From positions 11,295,868 through 11,359,867 of the forward strand of contig CM035225.1 of the NCBI GenBank assembly GCA_020226215.1: a DNA stretch of 64,000 bases. Direction: 5' to 3'. Each line of letters begins with the position of its first letter. Positions within the stretch are counted from its first letter, which is position 1. Both the position numbers and the translations under genes were made by a program. The notes beneath the pieces were generated by a model. It had not been told where the DNA came from and made no database searches. It saw nothing but the letters and a program-made list of their open reading frames with translations. Below are positions 45,575 through 57,730 of this stretch, piece by piece. This DNA is from Sindora glabra. Lineage: Eukaryota; Streptophyta; Magnoliopsida; Fabales; Fabaceae.

Positions 45575-47488
45575 ATATTGTTGCGTGTATTTTAATTTTA
45601 TCATATTATTATTATAGCATCTTTTCTAATTTTAACAATATAAGTTTAATTATTTTTAGTTATTAATTAATATAATATTAAATTTAATTCGTTTATACAA
45701 CAATGAATAGGAACACATGCTAATATTACAAGGCCAATTCTACAGTACCCCGGGGGGTTTCAAACCCGGGGTGACGTGGTGCATTGTGGACCATTGGATG
45801 AGATTACTAAAATTCTTGGTAATCTCATCCAATGGCTTGCATTGTGCCACGTCACCCCAGGTTTGAAACCCCCCGGGGTACCGTAGCAAGCACAATGCAC
45901 CACGTCACCCCGGGTTTGAAACCCCCCGGGGTACCGTAGAATTGCCCTATTACAAAAACAAGAGTAATTGAAATCAAATTCGTTAATGGGTAAGAAAGTT
46001 TTAATAACTCGTTTACTAAAGTGATAACACATGAATAGATAGTGATAGAATTTAAAACTTAAATGCACTAAAATTGGTGTGAGGGATAATATTTTAAATT
46101 TTAAAACCTTTTATTTAAAGTCATACATTACATGATATAAGTTTTAAAATAGCTTCATTAAGGTGAAGGATTTTTAAAATTACTTGTACTTGATTTAGTT
46201 GTAGTGATGAATTTGCCCTTTAACTAGTAACTATCATTTAAATTGAATACTTTACAGTGAAGGAGTACTCTTTTGATAATATTTATAAAAGAAAATTAAT
46301 ATTAATTACTCCTATTTATTAAAAAAAGTTTTAAAATTGCTTATATTTCAAATTTATTGAACTGTGAATTATATTGTGAATCAATTGGTCAAAAATTTGA
46401 ATTGTGAATCAATAAGATTTACAAAAAAAAAAAATAGTGAAAATAGCATATTGGAACTTGAATGTGAATATAAGATTTGATAATGTAGGTGAGTTTAGAA
46501 AAACCTTAGATGGTCTTCACATGCTTAGCTATTGAGACTTAAAAAAATTGTAAAAATTTAATTTGGACCTCTTTTCTAGATCAAGTCATGCAAAAATTAA
46601 CCTAGATTTTTTTACGATTTATTTATTAGAAAACTTCAACGTCTCTGGTTAGGCTTTTCGGTAGAAAATACAACTTCATCTTATTCATTGTGACAATCTA
46701 ATTTAAACCTTCAACTCATACAATTCTTTCCCAATTCATAACTAAATTTTTGTGTTTTAAAACCATGTTTGATTCCTTTACTAAATTAAATCAATTTTTC
46801 TCCACATTGCATTCAAACCACAAATTATCCAATTTCAAATACCATGAATTATTCAAAATAATATATAGTATCATAAGAGTAATTGTACATGATTATCAAA
46901 CAACTTAACTAAGCTATTAAAAAAAAGAAGAAGAAGAAGAGAAAAGTGAAAATATTTCTCAAATAAGAATGTTAGCTAGGTAGTTTTTTGTATTTTTGAT
47001 AAGATTAATATTGTATAAAACTATATCTCTCTATCCAAGTAATGATAATATAATGTACATGTAAGAGTTTATTTGAAAATTGATCTAAATATTAATATAT
47101 TTAGATATCCTTTTGAACCCCAAATTATTTGTTCATCTTATACATCCTAAAACAAAATTAGTTAAGTAATAAATATTTTAGTTTCTTCCAATATCCTAAA
47201 ATTTTGTAAAGATATGCTCTCTGTTGATGTGTTGAATCCCACACTTTGTGTTTATTGAACGATTTTTTTTCCTACAATATATATATATATTGTATCATTT
47301 TATTAGCGTGGCTTATAGTAGTCACAACAATTGCATGTTACGTAATTAATACATGCTCACATTATTTTAATAAAATGAATCTCAACCATCCATATATTCT
47401 TTCCTAAGCAGTATGCATTTTCGTTTTGAATTTTTAATATTTTTTCTCTATAAAAGAATGCTACAATTTTTTTATAATACAACATATA
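45575..47488. repeat. Triplicated flanking block, copy C
   Basis: Third copy of the block seen at 34066 and 39735. Landmarks: CAATGAATAG(G/A), GAAAGTTTTAATAA, TGATAACACATGAATAGATA, and near the end GTATGCATTTTCGTTTTGAA and TTTTTAATATTTTTTCT. It is the most diverged copy and contains the foldback MITE at 45732. The empty site for that MITE is present in copies A (near 34360) and B (near 40015). Confidence 0.75.
45732..45947. mobile_element. GC-rich foldback MITE with perfect 8-bp target duplication
   Basis: A 216-bp element bracketed by TATTACAA (45724-45731 and 45948-45955). The left end GGCCAATTCTACAGTACCCC and the inverted right end GGGCAATTCTACGGTACCCC extend as inverted repeats of about 57 bp including GGGGTGACGTGG. 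The right arm is present twice in tandem (ending at about 45888 and 45947). An inner inverted pair, ATTGGATGAGATTAC and GTAATCTCATCCAAT, forms the hairpin tip. The high GC content contrasts sharply with the flanks. The 8-bp duplication fits hAT-type transposition. A minus-strand frame overlapping it is not a gene. Confidence 0.9.
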
Positions 47489-48400
47489 TCAAGCCCTGAT
47501 AGACACTCTTATTTTTCAGGGTGCATTGTAAAAAGAAAAACTTTAACTTTAAAGTTAGATTTTATTTTTTTCAACCCCAAAATTTTGGAATTAAAACTTC
47601 AAATTATACATAATTTTAAAGTAAATATCCATCATCCATATAATTAATCATTCATTATAGAAATATAGCATAAAGAGATGATATCTAAAATAACAACATG
47701 TATATCGTTGTTATATGGGCCAAAAATGCTGGGGAGGAATTGTTAATTTCTTTTTTGGTGGGAGATTCTTTAAAGTAATGACATTATCATTATTTCAGAG
47801 GCCTAAAAAATTAGCAGTAGAGCCACAAATAGTTTAGTGTGAGCATTTGCTTCTACTGAAATTTTGCAAACATTACGTACTATTATATATAAAATCTAAA
47901 ATACTCTCACTGAGTTTTAAATGCTGAAACCCATATTAGTTACTTCTTTCACTATTTTTTTTATTAGATTTGATAAAGTCTTTTTTTTGGCCCTTTTATA
48001 TGGTTATCATAATAAAAAATAAAAAAATACTAGCTAAAATACCTAATATAATAAATATAATTAAAATTATTAGAAACTAATAAGATTAATTGTATGAATT
48101 TTTATTCTTTTTAAATAAAAATTGAGAAACCATAATAATTAGATAGCCTTAATTTTACATGTAACAACAACAATTAAGAGAATACATTATTTTAATATAC
48201 ATTGTGAAAGATCAAGTAAAATATGAAATTAGATTTGAGATCATTATGTAATGTAATGTTTTTTTTAATTATAATGCATACAATCTTATATACATTATAA
48301 TTTAAATTTATATATTAATTAAAATAATATATGACTATTGTTTATTTTTAGCTATACATTTGGGTGCCTTTATTGATGTTTAGGTTCTGACTTTGTCACT
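47489..48400. other. Intergenic AT-rich DNA
   Basis: No gene is supported. GCGACATT/AATGTCGC-like words begin near 47775. Confidence 0.5.
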
Positions 48401-48845
48401 GAATGATGATAATATCATTACTTTATTGGAAAAACTTACAAGGCAGGAAAGGTGACGTATTTTTTTTAGTGAGCAACCATATAAAGTGGCGACATATATT
48501 GTCAATTTAGAGTTTAAAAAAATTTGAGCTCTAATGTGATGATATTATTGTCGCTTTATCTCAATTAATTGTTATATGGGCATTGAAGGTATTTCTTTTT
48601 GTATTAGGAACTCCAACAATGACATTATCACTGCTTTAGGATTTTCAATTTATGAGTAGATATATGTTAACCACTTTCCCTTATAACAATGGCAATGTCC
48701 TCAATTTAAGTGCAAAATGTCATTACTTTAGAGTGATAAGAAAATAAAGCACCATAACTTCCCATGCAAACCTATTGTGACAATTTTATTAAACTCTAAA
48801 GTGACAACATTCAAAATTTCATCGCTTTAGAGTCTTGTATATATC
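48401..48845. repeat. Array of short GTCGCTTTAGAGT-type motifs
   Basis: Seven or eight diverged copies of a motif near TGACRACATTRTCGCTTTAGAG lie 50-90 bp apart and in both orientations (for example near 48405, 48490, 48545, 48617, 48700, 48795 and 48822). This looks like the subterminal repeats of a CACTA or Mutator-type element. No TIR was found with certainty. Confidence 0.55.
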
Positions 48846-51800
48846 AATTGTAGTGTTGTTTCTTCCTTTATTTTTTCTACGTGAATTCCTCTATTTCTCT
48901 GGCTTCCTTCTACTTCTTTGATGAACTACTACAGAAAAGCCATTTAATGTTAGTTGTTTAACATATTTCATGTCAATAACTACTCAACATATATATTAGC
49001 ATCATTGTGTATCTAATATATTTAATGTCAATTTTTGAGCCAAACATTGAATACCTGTAACAATGCCATTTTTTTACAAGAAAATCTACGCGCTTAATTC
49101 CAGTATATTATTGAATAATTGAAATATGACATCAATTTTTTTCTTGATTTTGTAACTGATGTTAATAGTTAAGTTTTCATAACTTAAGTTTCAATTAAGA
49201 CATTGATTTTTTTAAGTAATTAATATTTAATGTGTAATAGGATGATTTGTTTATAAAATAATTAAAGTTATTTACTATTTTTTTATTTTTAAGAATTTTC
49301 CTAAACCCACTACTCCAAGAGTATTACCTAAACTTAATTATAGAATTAAACAACTTATATTACTATATAACTTAATTATAGAATCTAGCAACTTATATTA
49401 CTATACAAACAATAATAGCAGTATTTAAGTCTTATCTCATTATATCTATGATTAAAATTAATATCCTAAATATAATAAATTGAAAAAAGATAAAAAATGA
49501 TATTAGCATATATAATTTATTAATATCCTAATGATAACAATTTGATACATTTATTTAAATTTGAATAGTAGAAGACATATAATATATAGATATTGCTAAA
49601 ATTAGAAATAATATCTTTAAATACTGAGAAGAAACTTACATTATCTTTTAATAACATGATCATTAACAAAAATACTTGTGAATCCAATTTTAGCAAAACA
49701 AGGTCATAAGGACATTATAATTGATGTTATAGATGAAATATTAATACAATATGTTTTTATTAAAAAATTTATTATCTAATTTATGCCACTTTACTTTGGT
49801 GCTATTGTGTATTATTTGTATTACTTATATCATTTGACCTTTTGTATAGAAATACCTATTGATTTATTTTTGTAAGGAAGCAAATTGCTATCTTTTCTTC
49901 AAGAAATTCACATAATCTAAAACCTTAAATAATAAAATCAAAAAGAAAGAATCCAAATAAATAAATATAACATATAACAAATAAACATTCTTAAATAGGT
50001 TTAAAGAAGAAATGAAGCGTTCGAATAAAATTTAGTGTTGATAAGAAGATGCTAGTAAGACTAAATAAATGGTTGAAATCGAACTAAAATGATCTTTTGA
50101 GCGAAGAAATTGTAGTGGGCTTCCAACTTATAGTAGAAAATCAATTAGTTGATCACTTTATATGATACCTTTTCTTTAGCAAAGAAGACACTCTCATTTT
50201 GTAATATATTTACAATTTGTCACTAGGATAAGCTTCTAATGTTAACTCTTGCCTTAGTTTTTCACAAGTTTGGAGGAAAGAAAAATGGTGTAATTTAAGT
50301 TTTCCATATTGATTATAAACTAGTATCAATATCATAAATCTAATGATAGCTTTACTTTTCCATGTTGGTTGTATAAAAAATTGATGATGAATTCTATTTT
50401 ATCAATTTATTACTCTAATTGCCCAGACATAATTTTACTCTTTTATATTAGTTATTGTTATAGAACCAATGATTTATATTATGTACATTAGTTATTAATA
50501 AACAATTGATATTATATTTTTTTTAAGCATCTATCTTTATTATTGCCCCAAAGATAAAAATTAACCTATTATATAAACAATATGGTAGTACACTTGCTAA
50601 TGTAAAAGAGCATTACCTTTTAAAAAATATTAAATCATATAATAACATATATAAATAACTTTCATAATGCAAATAAAAAATATATATAAATTTACAAGTA
50701 ATTGCTTACAAGCACACTCATATATACATTTTCATTTACAATTTAACCTTATAAGTTTATATTTGACAGTATATTCTCATGCCAGTGCTTATATCTCTCT
50801 CAATACAAATGCTATCTATTTCTTTTACAAGGATGGTAAATCTTTTGCACTATAGGATCCTATATTTTTTTTTGAAGAACTATATGTCTATACATAAAAC
50901 TCAATAAAAAGATAAAACTATATGTTTTCCATTAGTGTTTACCTAATTAAAAATTAAACAAATTACTTCATTAGGTTTTTAATTGCTCTTTATGTGCTTA
51001 GCTAAGCTAGCCATATATTTCATCACATAGTTTCCACACTTTATGTTACCTTTTTTAGGGCACTATAGCAAATCAATGCAAAATAGTGTCAATTTTATTT
51101 AATGATGATCAGTTATTATATTATGTACCTAAACATGCATAAGAAGTTACCTTCACTACCCCTCATTCAACATTGACCATTTTGCTAGAACTTTATAGCC
51201 TATAGTATATGTTCATTGCCTCTATTAATAACTTTTTCCGACCTTTGCATGGTTTATGTCCTAATGGTTTAAGTTAGTAGATTATCTTTAACTTTAGATA
51301 AACCATGCTTGGCATCTAATAGTGGCTATAACATTAACAATATCTAAGTAAAAAAATAAAGGAGGAAAATATAACTAAAGCTGAATTAAGACCCATCCTT
51401 GTACTTATATACCTTTGGAAGTATGGTATTATGTAGCAATATTATTGCTTTTTGTTCATTATTATGGTCTCGTTTATGTACTTGTTCTATTATACCTATT
51501 GCTTAAGTTTTGTTTGGATCTAAGAAGCTAAAGTAGGAACTTAATTTCCTTTCCTTGACATCACAATGTAAGTTGCTATAATTTTTAAAATGAATGAACA
51601 TTAAAACTCATACCATCTAATATGTGTGCAAAGTTAGGAAAAACTTGAGGGGGTAAAGATAAAAATACCTAATCCAAGTCATATAATAGAAAACATTTAA
51701 CTTTTCCCAATTCAAAAGCTTTAAAATGAGATCCTTAGATAGGAGAATACCATTTTCATGTCCTACAATATCCTTTAGAGATATATTTGAAATCTTCTAT

Positions 51801-51879
51801 GCAATGAATCGCCTTGTCCTTTACACTTATGGCTTATTGATAAAAAAATAAAACAAATGGTACATTATTCTTCATTAAT

Positions 51880-52411
51880 AGTGGAAGAAAGACAATAACA
51901 CTAAGATGACCACATTTACTTAGAACCACTTCGAATGACATATTTTTATAAAATTCTCCATGTTAAGGTGTCAATTTGCTAATATTTTTTAGAAGGAGGT
52001 TCTACTAGAATCCTTATTTTCCTGATGTACTTCTTCTTTAACATATGCTTATAATCTTTTCACCTCTTACCTAATGATATAAAGATGTGTTCTTTGTAAT
52101 CTTGATGAATATCAAACATAACTTGTAAGGTAACTTATAATTAATAAATATAATTTGTAATCTAGGACTTCTAGTTATGCACACATAAAAATTAAAATAG
52201 AGATAAGCATTAAGGTTTCTTACCAATAAATTATCCCAAATAACCTTTTTAATATTTCCACTTTGTGCCATTCCTTAATAGTGATGGGTACCTTGGAGCA
52301 TACCAATGAACCAAGGTAGCTGGTTAAATAAGTTCTGTTAGGCTTACATGCAAGTCTCTTATCATTAAAATCTACTTTAAACCTTTCCACTTTAGTAGGC
52401 TTTAGTACCAT
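51880..52411 (-). pseudogene. Remnant of a CACTA-associated (Ptta/En-Spm type) plant transposase protein
   Basis: On the minus strand the frame from 52411 reads KPTKVERFKVDFNDKRLACK, then LTSYLGSLVCSKVPITIKEW and, after a frame change, NIKKVIWDNLL before a GTAAGA donor-like site. Further down come DYKHMLKKKYI and EPPSKKY. The order (PVTI-KEW, then W-x-x-I/L, then a YK-x-x-L-K-K-Y segment and PP) resembles the plant transposase Ptta/En/Spm domain found in CACTA elements. Stops and frameshifts show it is dead. The family call is moderate. Confidence 0.45.
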
Positions 52412-54700
52412 GTGTGATGTGATCCTAAGAGGATCAAGAATGCACTTTAAGAAGTAAATTGGAACTTATGGATGCTATTTTGAGTTAATTTAGCCATTTG
52501 ACTATTTTGGACCATAATTATGTTATTTCATATATTAAGTTATTTTAGAATATTTTGGACTTTAATTTAGGATCAATGTGTTTAGGTTTATTTTGCTTTA
52601 AGAAATTTGCCATCTTATTTTGAATCATTCATTATATTAATTAGAGTCATTTAAAAGTCCTTTTATTAAGTTTAGGTTAGTGTTTTAATTTTAAGCCTAT
52701 TTGTATTATTTAACCCATTTTAATTAGGGTTTCAAAGAGTTATATAAGAAAGTTTATTTCTTATGAGAAAGAAAGACAATTTGGATGTAAGGCTTCGAAT
52801 AAATGGTTATGGTTGCCTTTTCTTGTGAAAGTATAATTCTTTCTTTGATTTTTGAATGAATTACTACACTTATCAAAAGGATCCAACTTTTATGGCATTT
52901 TTTCTTACTGATCAAAGGAAATTAATCCTTTATGATGTGATTTTTCATTATTTATCACTCTTCTTTTCTCTATTTGGAGTGTGACATGAATTTCTTTCTA
53001 TTTTCTTGTTTGGATTTGCTAAATTTTTTAATGATCCATCATATATTTTCATCAATTTCCTTTTTAATTATAAGGCTCCTTGTTCCCCTTTTTTTTTCAC
53101 CACCTTTATTAGAACCAGATGCATCCATGTTACTTTTGTTTAAAGAGATTTAACCAAATCAATACAAACATTTAACTCATGGATCAAGCAATATTTGATA
53201 AACATTTAAGCACATATATGTGATAACTTAAATAAAAAAGAATGATTAGAAATTATTTTATCAGATTTGATTTGATCTTGAAATAAAATTTTACTTATAA
53301 CAAAGTGACATTTTCAAAAATAGTATCCAATTAACAGAGTCACACTAATGTAGAAAATTATTCCATATACATAACATTCAAGCAAAGATAATATTTTCAA
53401 AAATATAAGCACACAATAGAACTTGTATTTAGGTATTTTAACTCTCCATATTAAATAATACTTTTAAAATATATAACCAATGATTGAAGAGTAATTTTAA
53501 AGTACAAAAATGATAGCTTTCTAATAATAAATGATAATATTTAAGCTTTAACCTCGAAGATCATAATTAAAATACAAAATTCTCATAAAGTATAAATGAA
53601 CTAGGAAAAATACCTCAAATAGATAAGAGTAGGTGGTAAAAAATAGTTAAAGGTTGCTGCCATATAATCTCTAAATAAACATCAAAGTAAATTGAGTGGA
53701 GAATAAAAAAAAATTAAGAGTAAATTATTGTATAATACAAGTTTATCTATAATTATAAGAAACAAAGATGATTTATATACACGTGGTAACGTTATAAACA
53801 TGGTTATTTATACACAATTGATGTTTATAAGTGTCACAACCCTCTTTGTTGTTATCAGTATGGATCATGTTATTGGTAATCATAAACTTGATTAACCTTA
53901 ACTTAATATCATCACATAATATTAGTTAAAGATTTACTTAATTGATTTATGACATTTCATTGTCAAAATAATATATACCTAATGTTATATTGTTATAATT
54001 CAAAATATTTACATAATTCCCTAAAACATCTTTTTTCTTTACTTTATCTTTTTACCATTTATTTATGGTTGCATGTGACTTTTCTACTTTTGTACTAATG
54101 GAGATGGCTGTGGTACTTTAACTTAGGCATTTGAAAATATTTAGGAAAAAAATAATGAGACTTAAAGCCCCAATAAGCAAATATTCATAAGGAATATTTT
54201 AACTAATATTTCATATACCATCATAACAATATAGCATGCCTTTTAATAATATTTAATTCTTTTCTAATCAAAATAATTGTACACAGTAAGAATGAATCAC
54301 AAATAACTAGTAGCACTTAGTTTGTCTTATGGCTTTAGGTCCAGCATTATTTATACATAACCTTAATTTTATACCTTCCAGTATTTATCAAATATAATTA
54401 TAGAAGTTTAGACCTAGTATCAATATATTAGCATTTCATTTCATTATTTCATAACCATTCATAATTTTACATCATCATCGCCTTATCATTCACAATCCTT
54501 CATAATTCAATATCATTATTCATATTCAATCATCAACTTATGGTGATAATTATAACAATAACAATACAAATAACTCCATCCTTAATTCAAGGCAAGTAAG
54601 ATAGTTGCATGTCAAATTTAAGATCTATATCGAGGTGCTTAATTACTATTATTATGACTAACTTCTTAGTGAAAAACTAACTCTTATTTATTTAGAGTGC
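52412..54700. other. Transposon-derived AT-rich DNA, possible solo LTR near its left end
   Basis: From 52412 to about 53000 a stretch ends in a promoter-like section (TTAGGGTTTCAAAGAG, then TATATAAG near 52741) and has the feel of an LTR promoter. The terminal repeats were not proven. The rest shows no gene. Confidence 0.3.
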
Positions 54701-54714
54701 TGAAATTCGAAAGA

Positions 54715-54910
54715 AAGAACTATGAATTGATTGAGTAATTGATTTTGAAAAAAGGTTCTTCTGGTACTAGACCTTAAGAAATGATTTCATGATCGATTCA
54801 TATGCTTATGTTTTTCCTTTGACAAAGTGAATCAATTGTACAATCAATTTGTATATGAATAGCTACTAAGGACATTATGAATTAATTATACAATTAGTTC
54901 TTTCATCATA
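54715..54910. repeat. Cluster of AATTGATT/AATCAATT motifs
   Basis: GAATTGATTGAGTAATTGAT, TGATCGATTCAT, GAATCAATTGTACAATCAAT and GAATTAATTATACAATTAG follow one another. The same motif type is frequent in the copia element at 57.7-61.4 kb, so this may be a piece of a relative. Confidence 0.45.
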
Positions 54911-56150
54911 TTTTCCTGAAATTTGATTCAAAATGATACAAATAGCTTAACTAACCTTTTCATAACTTAACAGCCTATAGAACACACCATTAGCTCCTTA
55001 TTTCCTAATCCATTCATCAATATTTTGACTAAAACAACTTAATTATAACTCAATCTGCCAACTAATAGAAATTAGTTCATTAATAACTTAAACAATTAAC
55101 TTTTTTAATCTTAAAAATAAGTAAATTATTTACTCATCTTAAATTAGAAGAAATGGAGGAAATTGAGAAATTTAATGTTGCCTTAATCATTATAAATTAA
55201 GTAAGAGTTAGTTTAGGGCTCATAGATTATAAAATCTTATTGTCCCTCAATAATATTCAAAGAAATCTTTAATCCTTAACTAGTATCCAGTAAGATTCAC
55301 CTTGATTGCTAGAATTTGAGAAGAAATCTAAGGATTCTTAGAGGTTGTTAGTTGATTATGGAATTTGGTTAAGGATGAATGTGTAGAAAAGAAAGGAAAG
55401 TCAACACCTTAGCTAAAATGAGAAGTGAATTAGGCCAAATAGGGTTTTTCGCTAAAGTAATAATAGTTTTGTAATTTTTATAATAACCAAATGTGTTTTT
55501 GGAAAGCTTCCTTAAGTTTCCTTTAATATCCTAATTCAATTCTAATTTCATACAACTATATATTTAGCTTAATTGTATTTATTGTTTTTACTTGAAGCTC
55601 ATTTCTTATAATTAAATACCTATTTTAAATCTTTTTGTAACTTTCCTTATGATCATACGAATATGGAATTACTAGTTGAAATAAATAAATTAAATTTTAT
55701 AATTTTAAGGGTGTAATAATAAATTTTCACATTAGTTGATATTAAAATCGACATCTAATATTTTATATATAATTACAAAAATGCTTTTTAAATGAAAATT
55801 TTAACGTTGCTTGTATATAAGAACCAACATATAATGTTTTTGCTTTTTTTGAATACAATAGTTTATCTTCATTTTCCATGTCAAATTTTAAAACAAAGGA
55901 CATTTAAAGTTTTTTTTCTTAACCTATTTACTAATTCTTCATTGCCAGAACATAATTTTGCTTTATAATGTTAGCCTTTTGATGTGCATAATTTTATCTG
56001 TATTATTTGTTCCTATTTCATATCTTCTAATGTGTTACATTTGCTTAATTTCATAAGAATTGACCTTATTTTATAATTTGAGATTAGTTTTACAATGTTT
56101 TAAATTTATTTGGTTAATATTGAATTTTAATACCGTTTTATGTTTTTAGC
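54911..56150. other. Intergenic AT-rich DNA
   Basis: No gene is supported. It contains the possible right end of the CACTA-like element (near 55862). Confidence 0.5.
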
Positions 56151-57560
56151 TATATCTTGGGTTCTGAATGTCAAATTAGAATGATCTTTATACTGTTAGA
56201 AAGCATAAAGAAAGCCTTACAACTTTGATGTTTTAGTTAAAGTCCAATTTAGACTCTTGGAAGATCTTATTTAGTTAAGAAATTGAAGCCATATTTCTAT
56301 CCTAATTGAGCCAACTTTGGTTTGGGTCATATCTAGAGCTATAGAGGTCCAACTGATGTGAAATTAGCACATAAAGCTTCTTAAGACCTAGCTTTACAAC
56401 TTTGATGTTCACGGTTTATTAAAACTACATAATTTTAGTAGTCTTACATTAAATGGAATTTAGATCTGTGAGAATTCACTATTGTAACTTTTATAATTCA
56501 TTGTTATTGTAAAATAGGTTCTAAGCTTCTAAAAATTAGCAAAGGTCTATTATTGTAACCGTAAGAGGCATAGGTTTTAGGTCCAATAAGGTTTCAGAGT
56601 TAGCAAGTCAGATTAGGAGGCAAGGACACATTAAACATTAGGCTTCTAGACACTACATAATTTAGTAGATACCTTTTCTTCTTCTTCTAATTTTCTTATT
56701 CTTCATCTAAGGAGTGCCAAGCATTTAGATTTGATTCAAGGATTTTGAAGCTTATCTCTACTAGATTATGAGATCTTAATTTATAATATTAATTTCTTCT
56801 AATTGATTTTCATCTTTCTTTAATTCTTTGTGTTGGTTGTCTTGAATTTGCATGTATTGAGTGTTCATTTAGTATGATCAATATTTAATCTTATAATTTT
56901 TGATTCTTATGATAAATTGTAAATGGTTAATCATAATTTTATATATAGTGATAGAGGATTGAAAGATTAATTTGGAAGTTTCTAATTTAATTCTTCAATT
57001 TAACTAAATTATACTTTTAAATCAATTTCGATTTAACTTCTCTATAGATTATAGTGGTTGCTTAATTTGATTAATCTTAATTGATTAAATTCTATATGGT
57101 TATTCAGTGTAGAATTCACAAATTATTATAGAGGTTTCAGATAATTTAAGGTTAAGAAATTAATTAGAATAGTTAGTTCTTTTGTGATTTATGATTAATC
57201 CACATTAAAAGCTATTAAATTATTGGATTGACTGCTTTACTATATTGATTTTTTTTCTTATTATTTGCTTTTGTGCTTTTGTTTTCTTTAATAAATTTAA
57301 TTTAACTTTAAATTAAACCCTTCTCAATTTTTGTTCTATGTTCATTCTGCATTTTGCATATTATTTGAATTTTGCTTGCATTCTATTTCATTACTATTTT
57401 ACTTCTACTTGTATCCATTACTTCTATTTTTAGTGCATAAAGAAATCCCAATAATTGCATAATTATTGTTAGTAAGTCAATTGAGAAAAGAAAATTTAAG
57501 GGATCACTAGGGTACAACCTAATTTATCTCACTATATTGCATCATTTTGATAAACCATTA
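56150..57560 (+). mobile_element. LTR-like sequence, probably of a Ty3/gypsy (Tat/Athila-type) element
   Basis: The stretch near 56320 (TTTGGTTTGGGTCATATCTA then GAGCTATAGAGGTCCAA) resembles a sequence common in LTRs of plant Tat/Athila elements. A pyrimidine-rich section (near 57250-57420) and GGGATCACTAGGGTACAACC (57499) resemble the downstream LTR part, which normally reads as 'returns a quick statement of direction' before the primer site. No internal coding part follows, because the copia LTR starts near 57731, so this would be a solo or truncated LTR. The call rests on sequence resemblance only. Confidence 0.35.
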
Positions 57561-57730
57561 ATAATCTAATTTTGGTCTGTAGTAATGCACATGTCACTTT
57601 TTATTTGAATTAATATGATAAGTTACACTTATTTTCAAAAATATTATTGCATCATTATATACATTGATTTTCATATTAATTAACATCAATATGGTAATTT
57701 GAAGTAAGTATATCTTATTATTTAATATTT

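Larger units (their letters stand above)
48926..55862. mobile_element. Possible decayed CACTA element
   Basis: The left candidate end CTACTACAGAAAAGCCATTT (48926) and the inverted right candidate end CTATTGTATTCAAAAAAAGC (55862) both lead into ATTWAATGTTRGTT-like words. TTAATGTCAATT-type subterminal motifs follow the left end. Between them, on the minus strand at 51880-52411, lies a CACTA-associated protein remnant. The ends are diverged, the 3-bp target duplication does not match, and later insertions are likely inside. Treat the limits as a hypothesis. Confidence 0.35.

Noticed and set aside
45760..46068. 102-aa minus-strand frame
   Set aside because: It overlaps the inverted arms of a MITE and its flank, and the peptide repeats because the arm is duplicated.
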